Part shown: piece by piece, positions 1 through 12,115 of the stretch | Position numbering within the stretch: the stretch's first letter is position 1 | How the letters are laid out: the number at the start of each line of letters is the position of its first letter | Assembly: GCF_018294505.1 (NCBI RefSeq) | Contig: NC_057810.1 | Location: 681,348,052-681,412,051, forward strand | DNA from: Triticum aestivum | Taxonomy: Eukaryota > Streptophyta > Magnoliopsida > Poales > Poaceae | DNA length: 64,000 bases | Reading direction: 5' to 3' | Program-made: the position numbers and the translations under genes | The notes under the pieces: model-generated | The model's database searches: none | What the model was told of the DNA's origin: nothing | Seen by the model: only the letters and a program-made list of their open reading frames with translations

Positions 1-1149
1 CAAAACGCATTGTGCATAACTACGCTTAATCCGTGCATAGCTGCGCATAAGCATGTGCTTTGGTCAGTAAAGCGCAAGGCGGTGGCAAAACGCACAATTA
101 ATGTCTAGCGCTTTTTTGAACTATGATAGCAATGGAATCTTAAATTAGAACAGTTGTTCTTCAGGTTTAGGCACTTGTTCTACATGAACAGAGTACAGTA
201 AGACGCAAGAATATAATACTTAAGAATAGAAAATGAGCTCATAGACCTTACCACATTCTTGGTTCGGGACCAGTACAGAACAAGGCGTTCCCAGTCATCG
301 TCCAGTAAATGTGTCTCAGGAGAACGTAAGGGAATTTTATGAGTTTCTTAGCCGGTGAAGTACGTTTTCTTCAGGTAATTCCGATACTGCCACCAAGCAT
401 TCTTGAAGATAGCAGAGGTATTAGCACAGGTTACCTCATCCTGAGTTTCCAAACCGGTCCTTCTCTATAGAGAAAAATGGGAAAATTTGTTGTATTATAA
501 CCATCATGGAGGTAGGATGTATGGGACGAAGCAAAGTAATTGACATGAATAACATTACTTACACATAACTCCTGGACAAACACCTGCAACTGGCATTTTC
601 CTTCATCTTCAGTATAATATTTCCAAGATGGGAAGATACGCACATACGATTTAACAACATCAAATGCGATAGATGCTAAACTACGACTAGCTGGTTGTGC
701 TTCCTCCACAGGAATAGGCATACTAACTGGTGGAGTTGGGGTTCGACGTGATAGTACTGGCCCTTTGGGCACTGGAGCTGCCTTACTAACTGCTCTTGTT
801 TGGGAGCTCTGTGGTGGAGATGGTGTTGTGTCAACGGGAACTGGGTTACTATCGGCTGGGGTTGGGGTTAGATTGGGTGAAGCTGGTTCTCTGTCCATCA
901 CAGTAGGGGTACAATCTGTGAGAGTTTGGGTTATGTGTGGTAGGGATGGTTCTTGTGCATGTACAACCGGGGTGGTATCTCCACATGGAGGTAGCACTGT
1001 TTTATTTGAAGACCGTGTTTTTAGTCCTCTAGATACTGGCATCACCCGCTCCAATTCAAATGGCTGATAAACAGGAAATATAGTTGAATGTACAGACATT
1101 GTATGAGAAACAGATGCAATAGATAGTGTGGAAAAAAGAGGGCATGAAA

Positions 1150-1430
1150 TAGTTGACATGTATATTGTTTAACTAAAACGGATAGCATGACATAATTTCA
1201 CATATATGATGTCTATCTAAACTGGATAGCATAGCGCATAACATAATTCAAAGATATGATGAATAACTAAACAGGATCGCATGACATAATTCACCTACAT
1301 GTTATCTAGGTAATCAAGATCGCATCATTTAATTCACATATGTGATTTATATGCTAAACAGAGGGCATTCGATATGATGTCTGAACTAAGAACATGGTGT
1401 TGAATATTGTGTATATGATGTCTAAACTAT
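1150..1430. repeat. Degenerate ~50-bp intronic tandem repeat
   Basis: The intron between pseudogene exons holds about five degraded copies of a unit like 'aactaaacaggatagcatgacataattcacatatatgatg'-type sequence, each 45-60 bp. Related copies recur in the next intron (about 1735-1880). The copies carry no reading frame. They probably spread together with the exon duplications. Confidence 0.5.
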
Positions 1431-3099
1431 GCAATGCAAGACACCATATGCATGATATGAGCAGTATAACCATGCCAAGTTAGAGCATACACCTCGGTGG
1501 GGGAATAGGACTGGTCATCTGTCTCTGAATCCATCTCTGAGGAGCTATCGGCACCCAACAAGAGATCTGCTTCGACAGGTAGCACTGTCTGCTCTGAAGG
1601 CCTTGTTTTCACTCCAGATTTTTCCATCTCCCACCCAAATGGCCGATTCACAGGAAGAGTAGTTTAATGTACAAACATTGTCGACAAATGGAAATGTAAT
1701 GAAGAAAAGGATGGGCAAGATATCATTCAAATATATGATGCCTGGTTAAACAGGATGGCATTGCACATTTTGCATATATTATGGCTGGCTAAAAGACATG
1801 AGACTGCATAATTCCCATATATGATATAGAAACTAAACAGGTGGCATTATAGAACATGTCTAAACTAAGCAGATGACATATATGATGTCAAAAGTAGGCA
1901 CTGCAAGGCAACATATGCATGATATGACTAACATCATCATGCCAAGGTAGAGCAAACAGCTTGGGGGTAAATAGGAGTGGTCAGCGGCGTCTGAATCCGC
2001 CTCAGAACAGATACCTTCCTCTGGATTACAATCTGGAGAGGGGTGGGGAGGGTTTTCCATTGAACCCACCATGGAGCGATGTCTGCATGACATTGTATTG
2101 CAGCGCAAGACTCTTCTCTTTTTCTCTACATGTTTAGCATGACTGTGTACAATATCTGACATGCATACGAAAAAAATATGGTGAGATTATGTGAGGAGAG
2201 CATCCAGAAATTTAGAGTGATGGTAACAACCAGTGGATGGATCCAAAAATAATGAGAGCAGGCTGATGATTGCTTTAATTTAATAAAAAGATAGATGATG
2301 ATTGCTTTACTATTTGTTTCCCACCCAAGATGAACAACATAGGCATACCCTAGGTGAACCAGAACTATTCATTGTTGTCTCGATATGTGCCCCGCAACTA
2401 ACTTAGAACTCAAATTTGAACATTAATTTGGACCTGACTTGGGAGTCTAAGAGCTGAACAGGACGATAAAGTAGCAGGTAATTTTAAGCAATGCATAACA
2501 TAAGCAGAAACAAAAAGAGTGCAACCTCTCTTGTGGATCCGTGTACTCCTCAGGTTCATCTGCTGAGTCAATGATGGTGATGGATCGTTCTGTCGTTGGA
2601 GCAGCTTCGGTGAGCCGTAAGACATCAAGGCTGAAGCAGCACAAGACAGACATCGTCAATCTCAAGTGGGATTCTAATAGCATCTCCAATAGATGATGTA
2701 AAATAGATGTAAAATTTACATCACCAAAAACCACCTGACTACAAAAGATGAGGTAAAAACTGTTGAATCTGAACTTAACTGTCGAAACTGAAATTTACTG
2801 CGAAATCTGAATGCTACTGTCGAAACTGAACGCAATGGTAGCAGAGAGGCACTTGACATGTAGTTTAGGGAGGGCCTGCAGTTCATCTTCAACCTACACC
2901 CCCCCTGAGCCGCCAGCCACCACCGGTCGAACCGCCGGCCCCGGCGCCACCTCGCCGCCCCGAAACAACTCCTCACCGCCGCCCCGGCCAGCCCTCTAGG
3001 CCCCCCATCCCCCACCCTGAACCCTAAGATAGATAGTGGGGTACCTCTCCGGCGAGCCCCCGTCCCCGCTGTGGGTGGTTCTTCCTTAACTCCGGCGAG

Positions 3100-3305
3100 C
3101 CCCCCCCCCCCCAACCCCTGAAAATCGACTGGCCCAAAGTCGATTCAGTCGACTGAAGTATGGCTAAATCGGAGTAGAGCAGCAGCACGAGCAAGGGGGA
3201 GAGCAGCAGCAGCAGTTGGGCGAGCGAGCGATCGAGCGAGAGCCAGAGCAGCAGCAGCAGCGCGAGCGAGTGAGCGAGAGCCGGAGCAGCAGCAGCAGAT
3301 CCGGC
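3100..3305. repeat. Low-complexity: C13 run and AGC/CGAG repeats
   Basis: A run of 13 C (3100-3112) is followed at about 3178-3301 by AGCAGCAGC and GCGAGCGAGCGAG repeats. Long open frames on both strands here are a consequence of this composition and of the GC-rich upstream exon. I see no independent gene. Confidence 0.7.
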
Positions 3306-3719
3306 TGGTATGGACGCTGCCGCCGAAGGGGCCTCGCACTGGGGGAGAGCCGTCATGGAGATGTCGCCCGCGGCGCCGGCTTCAAGGTAGCCGCTCCATG
3401 GGGGTGCGGGATGGAGCACCGTCGGTGCCGGGAGGTCGAGTTAAGGAGAAGGTGCGATGCGATGAGTGTACAACCTCTTTGGTGGCGCCGAGTAGGCCTC
3501 GGCTTCATCCGAGGAGTCGGTAAGGATGTTGCGGTTCCGGTGGAGCGGGTTAAGGCGGCGCTATGGGGATGGAGCAGCCACGATAGACGAGGCGATCGTC
3601 GGAGCAGCTCCTTGGAGGTGGAGTACGGGGCGGCTGAACTGACGGGACGACGAGATGGACGACAGATCCTCATCCGGGGAGGTGGACGAGGGACGTTGAG
3701 CTGTTGTGGTGGACGACAT

Positions 3720-4256
3720 CGTCGGGGAAGAGGCTCTGGCTGGGCAGCGGTGAGGTGGCGGACGGAGGAGGGTGGGGTTTCGCGGCTGGAGCGGAGAGGT
3801 TATGCCGGCCTGCGATTTCGAATGGCGAAAAGGGGGCGATGGGAGGGGGTGAACCATGACTTAGGGACGCGCTTGTCCAAAATTTAGGGTGTGTTACAAA
3901 AGTACCCCCCACCAATTTGAACTAGTATCCCTTTCATCTCAGGGTTAGAAGGGGGATTTCGCGTGTCGGCATTTGGCAGCTGGAGGGAATTTTCGCGCGC
4001 GTTGTAATTTCGGGATAGCAAGGCGCGGGTTGTGAAGGCGCCAGTTTTGGGAGCATGATATCTGAATATTCGGGATATAACAAGGCGCGGGTTGAGTTTT
4101 AGGGACAAGTCTAATGTGTACTAATATTGTACTTGTACGTACCAAATCAATTCGCACTTCCCTCAACCAAAAAGAAAATAGAAAAAATAAAACTATTCAC
4201 ACCACACAAAGAGAGTGTCTTGCCCCGTTTTACTATACAAATGCTATTCAAAGCTA
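3720..4256. other. Upstream region of the pseudogene, no gene seen
   Basis: GC-rich sequence falls off to AT-rich sequence leftward of a MITE. It presumably held the promoter of the minus-strand pseudogene. No convincing TATA box, repeat or reading frame was found. Confidence 0.5.
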
Positions 4257-4494
4257 CTCCCTCCTTCCATCTATATAGGGCCTAATGCGTTTTTCGATGC
4301 TAACTTTGACCAAATATTAGAGCAATAATATATGACATGCAACTTACACAAAGCACACCGTTAAATTCGTCTGTGAAAGGTTCTTTCAATGATATAATTT
4401 TCATATTGTTCATGTCATGTACTATTAATCTTGTCAATAGTCAAAGGCGGTCTTTAAAAATCGCATTACGCCCTATATAGATGGAAGGAGGGAG
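4257..4494. mobile_element. Stowaway (Tc1/Mariner-type) MITE, 238 bp
   Basis: Terminal inverted repeats CTCCCTCCTTCCATCTATAT and ATATAGATGGAAGGAGGGAG are flanked by the TA dinucleotide duplicated at 4255-4256 and 4495-4496. There is no coding capacity. Ends and TA target are diagnostic of grass Stowaway MITEs. Confidence 0.93.
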
Positions 4495-5329
4495 TATGAA
4501 TCCATGTTATGTCCAATTAAATTTTTTCGCTTGCTGTATAATGCATGTAACGAGCTACTCATACCAACATTTTAGTGCATTCCAAATGTCTATACTACCG
4601 CTGCAATTCGAACCAAATTTGAATTTGTTTCTCTATTTCAATAAGAATCTACAATCATGATTGTTGCCAACTTCAACCATCATTCATGTATTACCTTAAT
4701 AACACACCACATGATTACTATAGAGATAGATATGAACTATGTGTACTACATGAACTCAAATTCTATTTTTTGAATACACTTGATGTTGATTCCAAATAAT
4801 AGTACATTTGATGTACTAACTATATATTCATAATTTAAACCATGTTCCATACGTACACCGTGTTTATCACACAAAGTATAGTGCCCCGCCCCCTACATTA
4901 TGACAAGTATTTAGACCTGAGCTGCAAAACCACACATTAGCCCAAATTATAATCAATGTTCTATATATTATACGTAGTACTAGCAAGATGCCCATGCGTT
5001 CCACGGAAGATCAACATGATCAAGGGGCCTAATTTGCAAATATGGAGAGGGGTGTGGGTATCTTTTTTCAAAATTGCCATAGTTTCCTTCCTATCCAGCA
5101 GATATAAATCGGACTGTCTATATTGCAGGATGGCAGGCACACCATCATCAACAACTCCGTTTTTTATAAGAAGTAGAGATAAAATATATTATATGTAGTA
5201 TAACATGTTTATAACCACACCATGTGTATCACCGTTATATGTAATCACACATGCGTCGGCTTAAAACACTATGATAAATTCTGCAAATATCTGAATTCGC
5301 TTTTTATAGTGAAGTATGATCTCTATTCG
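4495..5329. other. AT-rich intergenic DNA
   Basis: No gene, long repeat or element ends recognised. Short frames (for example around 4956-5198) lack domain character. Confidence 0.5.
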
Positions 5330-6159
5330 TCTTTTATGCCCACACAATCCTCTTATCTTTGTAGCTAGCGCTAACTTTCTCTCGTGCATGCACACACCCG
5401 CATCCCTCTCACCCTCCCACATCATTCTCTAGCTCCATCGCGCAAATTCGTCTTTTCACTTTAGGTCTTTCACCCACGGTGTGTGTAGGCCCCCCAGCTC
5501 CTTCTTTACGGCACACATTGATCGATATGCCTCTCTAGCCAGGTGTGCCTAGCACAAACACAAGCTTCCCCTCTTCTCTTATCACCGTCGATGCCTCACT
5601 CCCACCACTCTTTTCATCGATCTTGTACTCACACACTCCTTCCCCCCTCGATATAGTATGCCTCTCGTCCCACCTCCTAGATGCATCCCTCTCTCTCTAT
5701 CCTTCTCCACGTGCCTCATTTGCTTCTAACACACACATGCATGTATACCGATCGATCTCCCAACATATACCTAGATCGACTTTAACTATCCCCTCCCCCA
5801 TCGATTAACGTACCTCACAAGTCATGTCTCTCCTTTCTCTAACAAAGGTGATTGATCTTCCTATGTAGTTACGTCTGCTTACCACAGCCATATCGTCCTC
5901 CCTCATCATTCGTGCATGCCTCCTGACTCGTCTCTCGCACGCACGTGCATAGACAAGCAGCCATCTCCTCTCTTATTGATATTGCGCACGTGCCCTCCGT
6001 TTGTCTAGCAAGCCTATCCCACCATTTGTTAGAAGCAACTCCACTACCACCCCCTCCAACACTCTAGCTCTGTCTCTCTCCCAACCTTATTCCTCTCCTA
6101 CACATATGCATGGATGCCGATCGATCTCCCTTAATACATGAGGTAGATCGATCTCCTTA
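5330..6159. repeat. Pyrimidine (C/T)-rich tract with GATCGATCTCC repeats
   Basis: Plus-strand sequence is strongly C/T-biased with many CTCTCTC and CACACA runs. A phrase of the type 'ATGCATG..TACCGATCGATCTCC' recurs near 5735 and 6105. The same composition resumes at 7678-8190, so a CACTA element split one tract. No gene. Confidence 0.6.
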
Positions 6160-7677
6160 CACTACTAGGGAAAAGCCTAGCAGTAGCGCGGGTTTTAGGT
6201 ATATTAGTAGCGTGGGTGCCCGCGCTACTGATACGACGCTACAACTAATAGGTAGTAGTAGCGCGGGCTACTACTACGTCCGTTAGTAGTAGCATGGGTA
6301 AAAACTCGCGCTACTACTAATCTCTGGAATTTTTTTTGAATTTTTTCGATTTTTTTCCCAAATTTTCAAAATTTTGAATTATTTTAACCTCTAATCTCTA
6401 ATCACCCCTCACCGCTGCTCAATTTAATCTCTAATCTCTAATCACCCCTCATCATTCCAAATCATCTAACTTCCCGGACGGTCACCCATCCTCTCACTAC
6501 TCCAGCCTAAGCACGCTTAACTTCCGGGTTCTATTCTCCCTTGTTTCCAAGCCTGCACTTGTTGTTTTCCTGACAATAGTAAGATGTCAATCCTATTAAC
6601 CCTCAAGAGTTTAGCTTGAGCATGAAGTCACACATTTCACTGTTTGAGTTTGAATCTATTGTTCTAAAAAACAATAATTATTTAGTAACACTAATATTTC
6701 TTGAATAAGTAGTTTGACCATTGTTTGACCACAGTTTGACCAGATTTGACCAAAATTCCAAAAAGCTGAAATAATTATTTAGTAACACTAATATTCTTGA
6801 ATAATTATTTAGTAACACTAACACTTCTTGAATAAGTAGTTTGACCACAGTTTGACCAGATTTGACCAAAATTCAAAAAAACTGAAATTTTAGCATAACT
6901 TTTTTTCCTTTTAGAATTTTAGGATTCTAAAAATTTGCAAATGGGCCATAGGCTGTCAAAATTGGATGCGGATTTTTGTGCTGAACGTTTTGATATATTA
7001 TATGTTTTTTTCTGACATCGTATGCAAAAGTTATAGCCGTTTTACATGTTCCCTACATTTTTTACAAAACATGTCAAAATTTAAGTTTTAAAATTTTCCT
7101 AAGTAGTACATGTAGTAACATAACTACATCTCGAAGGATTTTAATTTTTGAAGTTTTTATCATTTTCTTTTGCTTTTTACAAAACTGAAAAGGCGATCCA
7201 CCGGGGGGGAGTTTTTAAAAACCTAGTACTTAGTAGTAGCGCGGGGTTTTACCCCTCGCTACTACTATGGCATGTCCCCGAGGGGCACGGTTGAGACCGC
7301 TTAGTAGTAGCAAGGGGTAAAAACCCGCGCTACTACTATCAACTTAGTAGTAGCGCGGGTTTATGACCCTCGCTACTACTATGGCATGGCCCAGGGGCAC
7401 GGTAGAGACCACTTAGTAGTAGCGAGGGTTAAAAACCAACGCTACTGCTATCAACTTAGTAGTGGTGAGGGTTAAAAACCCACTCTACTACTATGGCATG
7501 TCCCGGGGGGCACGGTAGAGACCGCTTAGTAGTAGCGAGGGTTAAAAACCCGCGCTACTGCTATCAACTTAGTAGTAGCGAGGTTTAAAAACCTGCGCTA
7601 CTAGTAAGTAGCAGTAGCGAGGGTTATAAACCCGCGCTGCTTGTATGTGTCTGTGTATAAGCTTTTCCCTAGTAGTG
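6160..7677. mobile_element. Non-autonomous CACTA transposon A, 1518 bp
   Basis: The element begins CACTACTAGGGAAAAGCC and ends GCTTTTCCCTAGTAGTG, with the 3-bp TSD TTA at 6157-6159 and 7678-7680, as expected for CACTA (En/Spm) transposons. Subterminal arrays of TAGTAGTAGCGCGGGTT in both orientations lie at about 6175-6320 (left) and 7228-7660 (right). The core (about 6320-7220) is AT-rich, contains repeated TTTGACCA(C/T)AGTTTGACC motifs, and has no transposase. The core is nearly the same as that of CACTA B (30851-32334), although the subterminal arrays differ. Confidence 0.93.
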
Positions 7678-8394
7678 TTAATACATGAGTTAGGCCTCTC
7701 TCCTCCTCCACACATATACCAGCCATTGTACCTTTATAGTTAATTAGGCCTCCCTCTCCCCCCACCACACACCGATAGTCGAGCGTTGTAGGGAGGTATC
7801 CATACCACAGAGACAAACTGCACATGTCCCCTCTCACCTTCCAGTAGGCCAACCACTCTATATATTTGACGTGGGGACACACAAATTCGATGGCACTCTT
7901 TATCGATCACGCGCGCACACACACACATCATCCCTCTCTTCGATCCTATGGACACCTCAAGCCGATGATACCTCCACTCTCTTCTCGTGGATCGCCCCCT
8001 CCTATATATATGATATATCCAGGATTCTATTTCACACACATTGCATATGTTACATTTTTTGGTTGACCCCCCCACCCACCCATAAAAAAACTCTCACGAA
8101 CCCAACACATTATATCTCTCTAGGTTTGTATCTTTCTCACACAACCCCACGTAGGTGGTGTACGTACACAAGAAGAGAATAGGTGCACCATGCACGTACT
8201 CATGCTTCGTGCCGAGCCACACCCACGCGGGTACACGGTGGAGCTCATTTCTTTATGAAATGGCAGCCCACGTGCTAATTTGAACGCGTGTAGCGGTTGT
8301 TTACCTAGGGAGGTCGTGGTACCACGCGTGCACGAAACAAAGTTCGACTTGACGTGTTGGCGCGTTATTTTTAAATAAAGTTATAGCGCTCAAT
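7678..8394. other. C/T-rich intergenic DNA, continuation of the tract left of CACTA A
   Basis: CT-rich sequence with CACACA and short microsatellites continues the 5330-6159 composition up to about 8190. I see no gene. Confidence 0.5.
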
Positions 8395-8462
8395 GGCACG
8401 TACACAGAATATAAAACGATTTTTATGGAGAAAACGGTAGTCCGCTCCACTATATACAATGG
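8395..8462 (+). promoter_or_regulatory. Promoter-like module, copy 1 of 3
   Basis: The block (…ACACAGAATATAAAACGAT, then TTTATGGAGAAAA, then CCACTATATACAATGG) recurs at 12466-12532 and 13127-13192. Each copy ends in a TATATA box-like sequence. A short open frame starts right at the end (ATG 8459, 89 codons) but resembles no family I know and lies too close to the TATA to be its natural product. Confidence 0.35.
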
Positions 8463-9400
8463 AGACTGCCTTCCTGGTATGTCTCTCTTCAGAGTATCTC
8501 ACACAAGGCTGCGGTGGCCTCTCTCTCTATCACCGTTGGTCAGTGATCTGGCCGCATCCCGTCCGCCGGGGGAAAGAGAGGAAGTGCATCGTTTCTCTGT
8601 TCGACGACGCCGAGGCAGCATGTCCTGATCTGCGGTACACGCCATTCTCTCTGACCAAGCTCCAGCGTGGTAGGGCCTATGCCACCTGCTCGCTACCGCA
8701 GTACGCCTGCTACCGCTCACCTAGTTAGATCCCATCGACCTCCAGGTATCCCCTCCGGCCTTGCTCCACTACCCGTCTTCCCACGTCGCTGCATGTGGAT
8801 CTTCCATAGTTCTTTGCCCAAAAAGTAGCTTGTCCGGCGTACTTTCCATACTGCAATCTCGTCCTCACACCGTTTTAGACAAACACAACCATGTTGTTAT
8901 CTTCCCTTAGGACAAGGAATATGCTTCTTTTTTGTCGTCGCATGTGTCATCAACTGTTATTGGCCAGTAATTGTTTCCTTTCTACCTCTTTTTTGCAAAC
9001 AGGGCTATACATTTCACCTCGTTGCTATTGCGACCTTTTGGTGAACTGCACAAATCATTTTTTCTTAAGAGTGTTTTGTGCAGTTGTACTAAAATGTCAC
9101 ACGGGCAATGTCTCTCCATTTCAGTGCGACTGCACAAAGGGAGATTGGTTTTGCTCTATCCTCCTCATCCAACTCCGAGCCTAATCTTCTCCAACTAGTT
9201 AGTCTTAAGAGAGACTGCAAAGGTGACCGACTTCTATTTCTGTGTTTATTGTTTCATCAGCAGTCCTCTATTATCGTAATCACACTTAATATCTTTGGAA
9301 CAGGGATGCTCAGCTCTATATTAGTGGAACTGCACAAAATGATCGGAATGTTGCATGCTCTAGAGAGCTACTTTTTTCCCAACATGCCTTGTTGATTTAG
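8463..9400 (+). other. Unrecognised duplicated locus, possibly a former transcript
   Basis: GC-rich sequence (8463-8760) is followed by AT-rich sequence. A stretch at about 8935-9160 contains CAGTAATTGTTTCC and GCACAAAGGGAGATTGG. Related copies occur at about 14905-15065 and 15675-15815. Short frames (8459-8728, 8891-9184, 9108-9395) show no domain. It could be the remains of a transcribed gene with duplicated 3' parts. I cannot assign a function. Confidence 0.3.
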
Positions 9401-9737
9401 ACAGAGTTGGGTTGACGTTGCTGCCAATGAAAGCATGGATCAATTTTAATTTAACACCTTCTCACAACTTTGTCTTCAGTCGTGATGTAAATATTAGCTC
9501 TAATCTGCTAATAATTGAGATGTGATAGCAAGGAAGTTAGTTTTTTATTGTTTCCGAAAGAGCATTGATGGCACGACACACGAAACAAAAGCTGAATGCT
9601 CACACCATTGTACAATTTCATATCGCTGGAAAGTTATTTGTATAGTACGTCAATTATGTAAACAAATGCTGGAAGCTTGATAGCATTGCCAGAAGCCTCT
9701 TCAGCATCCGGGTCCGTGTGCCATGCACAAAATTATA

Positions 9738-10047
9738 CTCCTTCATTCCTAAATATTTGTCCTTTTACAAATTTCAAATGGGCATATTTTAGAGTGTAGA
9801 TTCACTCATTTTGCTTCATATGTGTACTCCCTCCGTTCCTAAATACTCTATTTGTCTTTCTAGAGATTTCAACAAGTGACTACATACAGAGCAAAATGAG
9901 TGAATCTACACTCTAAAATATGTCTATATACATCTGTATGTAGTAGTCCATTTGAATCTCTAAAAAGACAAATATTTGAGTAGTCACTCATTGAAATCTC
10001 TAGAAAGACAAATACTCTAGAGTGTATTTAATAACCGAGGAGGTAGT
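9738..10047. mobile_element. Degenerate, probably nested Stowaway-type MITEs
   Basis: An outer left end (TA then CTCCTTCATTCCTAAATA) at 9738 is followed at about 9826 by a second left end CTCCCTCCGTTCCTAAATA. Internal blocks (GAGTGAATCTACACTCTAAA and its inverse) form stems. The right end (CCGAGGAGGTAG near 10035-10047) is eroded. The nested or recombined structure is inferred from the two left termini. Confidence 0.65.
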
Positions 10048-10180
10048 GCACAACCGCCCGGTCATTGCGCCGCATTAATAGTGAGTAATGAGCAGTCAAA
10101 TCATAAGCCCCACCTTTCCCACTGTAAGTTGCTCGGAAGAAGCACCATCAATACGCTCTTCTTTGAATCCGCTCATACTA

Positions 10181-10540
10181 CTCCATCCGTCGCTGTTTTA
10201 TAGAGCGCGCTTTAGAAAAAAGAGAAAATCTATGGGACCAAGGCGACTAGCGATCGGCCTGTAAAATAGCATTGGTAGTTATAGCACGGCGTCTATTACT
10301 AGAGGAAATAATGCGTACACACATGCATGCAGTGCTTGCACCCCGGGTACACACATGCATGCACTTAATCCACTCCGTAGTAGTACATCGAGAGAAAATT
10401 CTGGACTTGATTGCGGTTACCACGCCCTAATTAATTGAGCATTAAACCAAACGCGTCTAAAGTCTCTCCGGTGGTGGAAATGCATTGAGAGAAATGCATC
10501 ATAATGAAGCGCGCCCTGTAAACTGTGATGGAGGGAGGAG
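10181..10540. mobile_element. Stowaway-type MITE, 360 bp, imperfect ends
   Basis: The left end CTCCATCCGTCGCTGTTTTA pairs with the right end TGTGATGGAGGGAGGAG. GAGCGCGCTT/AAGCGCGCCC continue the inverted repeat inward, and TA flanks both sides (10179-10180, 10541-10542). No coding capacity. Confidence 0.7.
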
Positions 10541-10834
10541 TAGTATATGAAGGTGCAAAACCAAGTACGTGTATGGCCAGTCGGTTAACGCACCTCGTCT
10601 TGGCATATCACTGACATGTGGGACAGGAGTGTGAGCAAACCGATCTCAATTGATAGCAAAATGGCCAACCCGCCGTTCCTTGAGAGAGACGAGGAGTGAG
10701 TACACACAGACGGGCTCGCACGGAGGCCAAGATATATTCGAGCATGGTTGGTTGATCGATATCATCATTACATGTTGGGCTGCCGTTTTCCGCCCTTCTC
10801 CTGAATAAACGTGTAATTTATCAGAGATTAAAAT

Positions 10835-12115
10835 AAATAAGAGTACAGATGCTCCACCATGCGGTTCTAGTAGTAGTACTACTCGTACTACTAAACCTTG
10901 CGCTTGTCCCTTCGCCTCTTCGTGAAGTCGAAAAATGATGGTACTCCGCATGTTGGTACTACAGTGTATGCCTCTGACAATCTGACACTGAATGGACTGA
11001 TGCATGTCCACCGAGGGTAGGTTGGATTAGTCAAAAGGCGTAAGGGAGCTTCACCTTGTCCTGCAAGCTTCTCCTTGTTCTGCGAGTTGACGGGACACAC
11101 CGAAAAGTAGTGCTAGTCCATACTCCCTCCTTTCCAGTTAATATGGCTTAATATTTTTGCGGGTAAATGAGAGAGCTTTATTCATATATAAGCATTCTTA
11201 GGACGATCAGCCATGACACTGGTCACTAGGAAGCGAGGTATCCCGCAAGAAAAGAAGTAGGAAGCGAGGTGTTTCATCAAGCCAGCTCTCGGCCATCAAA
11301 GTGCAGCAAGCACGGTTCGCACGAAGATGCGCTGCAAGGTTTGCTGACCTGTTTACATGCTGAATAACAAAAAAAGAGGAAATATTACCGAACGCTCCTA
11401 TTTGTAACAGGACATGAGCCAGAATTAAGCAAGAATTATGGCGAGTGTTCCATGCAATCAACTTCCATTATCACATGCGAGAACCATCAAAGAGAACCAA
11501 ATGTGTTGAAGATTGCTTTAGCACATTTAAAAAATATAATAAGAGTGCAGACGCTCCTCCATCCGGTTCCTAGTACTAGTATAGTGCATACTTGGCTCTT
11601 CGCCTCTTCGGAAGGTCCAACAATGATGATACTACAATACAATATGCTTCTGGCAATCTGACACCGATTGAACTGTTGCACGCCCGCCGCGAGAGCGAGG
11701 GCGAGGGAGAGGGAGAGGTAGAGGGCATTGTAGTGAAAACCCTCTCCTCGTCCTGCAAGCCACCGCGCGCATGGGCGAGCGAGAGGTGTAATAGTAATCA
11801 AGCTTCTCCTCATTCAGCGAGTTGAGGGGACACATCAAAGCAGTAACTATCCTACTTTGCGCTTGGTTGTTCGCCTCTTCGGGAAGTCGAACAATAATAG
11901 TAGTACTAGTATAGTATATGCTTCTGGCAATCTGACACCGAATTAACTGTTGCACGTCCACAGCATTACTCAAAAGTTTCTCCTTGTCCTGCAAGCCACC
12001 ACGTGCAAGCTTCTCCCGTCCTGCAAGCTTCTCCTCGTTCGGCAAGTTGACGGGACACAACAAAGTAATGCTAGTCCATACTGCCTCCTCTCCGGTTAAT
12101 ATGGCTTAATTTCAA
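10835..12115. repeat. Three-copy ~260-310-bp repeat (units 10835-11150, 11535-11835, 11850-12115)
   Basis: Each unit contains TTCGCCTCTTCG, then GGCAATCTGACAC-like sequence, then CCTGCAAGCTTCTCC and GAGTTGACGGGACAC. The first and third also share CTAGTCCATACT..CCGGTTAATATGGCTTAA at the right end. The first unit is followed by a LINE tail. No unit has a conserved reading frame. Confidence 0.6.
11154..11465 (-). mobile_element. 5'-truncated LINE fragment, RNase H-like tail
   Basis: On the minus strand an 84-codon frame (11461-11207) contains HVNRSANLAAHLRAN and WLDETPRFL. These are typical of the C-terminal end of plant RNase H-like (RVT_3) domains in LINEs and related genes. It is followed by AATAAAGCTCTCTCATTTAC and a short A/T-rich terminus near 11154, as at LINE 3' ends. 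No reverse transcriptase domain is present. Confidence 0.55.

Larger units (their letters stand above)
1..3719 (-). pseudogene. Decayed multi-exon gene with Transposase_24 (Ptta/En/Spm)-like domain, runs off left edge
   Basis: Exons read leftward: 3719-3475 (ATG at 3719), 2630-2526, about 2130-1969, about 1640-1493, 1063-563, 464-252. Four exons end in the same acidic pattern (DSSDEAEAYSAPP, DSADEPEEYTDP, ADSDAADHSYLPP, MDSETDDQSYSP), which implies serial exon duplication. Exon 1063-563 (167 codons) is Pro/Thr/Ser-rich and ends with a Trp/Tyr-containing block (FPSWKYYTEDEGKCQLQVF). Exon 464-252 (71 codons) has AWWQYRNYLKKTYF and DDDWERLVLYW, the layout of the plant Transposase_24 family. Breaks: in-frame TAG at 3561-3563, TAA at 348-350, a lost acceptor AG before the 1640 exon (CGG instead of CAG), and a lost donor GT after the 1969 exon. 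Junctions 3475/2630 (phase 2) and 563/464 (phase 0) are intact GT-AG. It could be a transposon-encoded or a domesticated host gene. Pseudogene status is well supported; the family call is moderate. Confidence 0.55.

Noticed and set aside
3216..3887. 223-codon plus-strand open frame
   Set aside because: Starts in AGC/CGAG low-complexity DNA and runs antisense to the first exon of the Transposase_24-like pseudogene.
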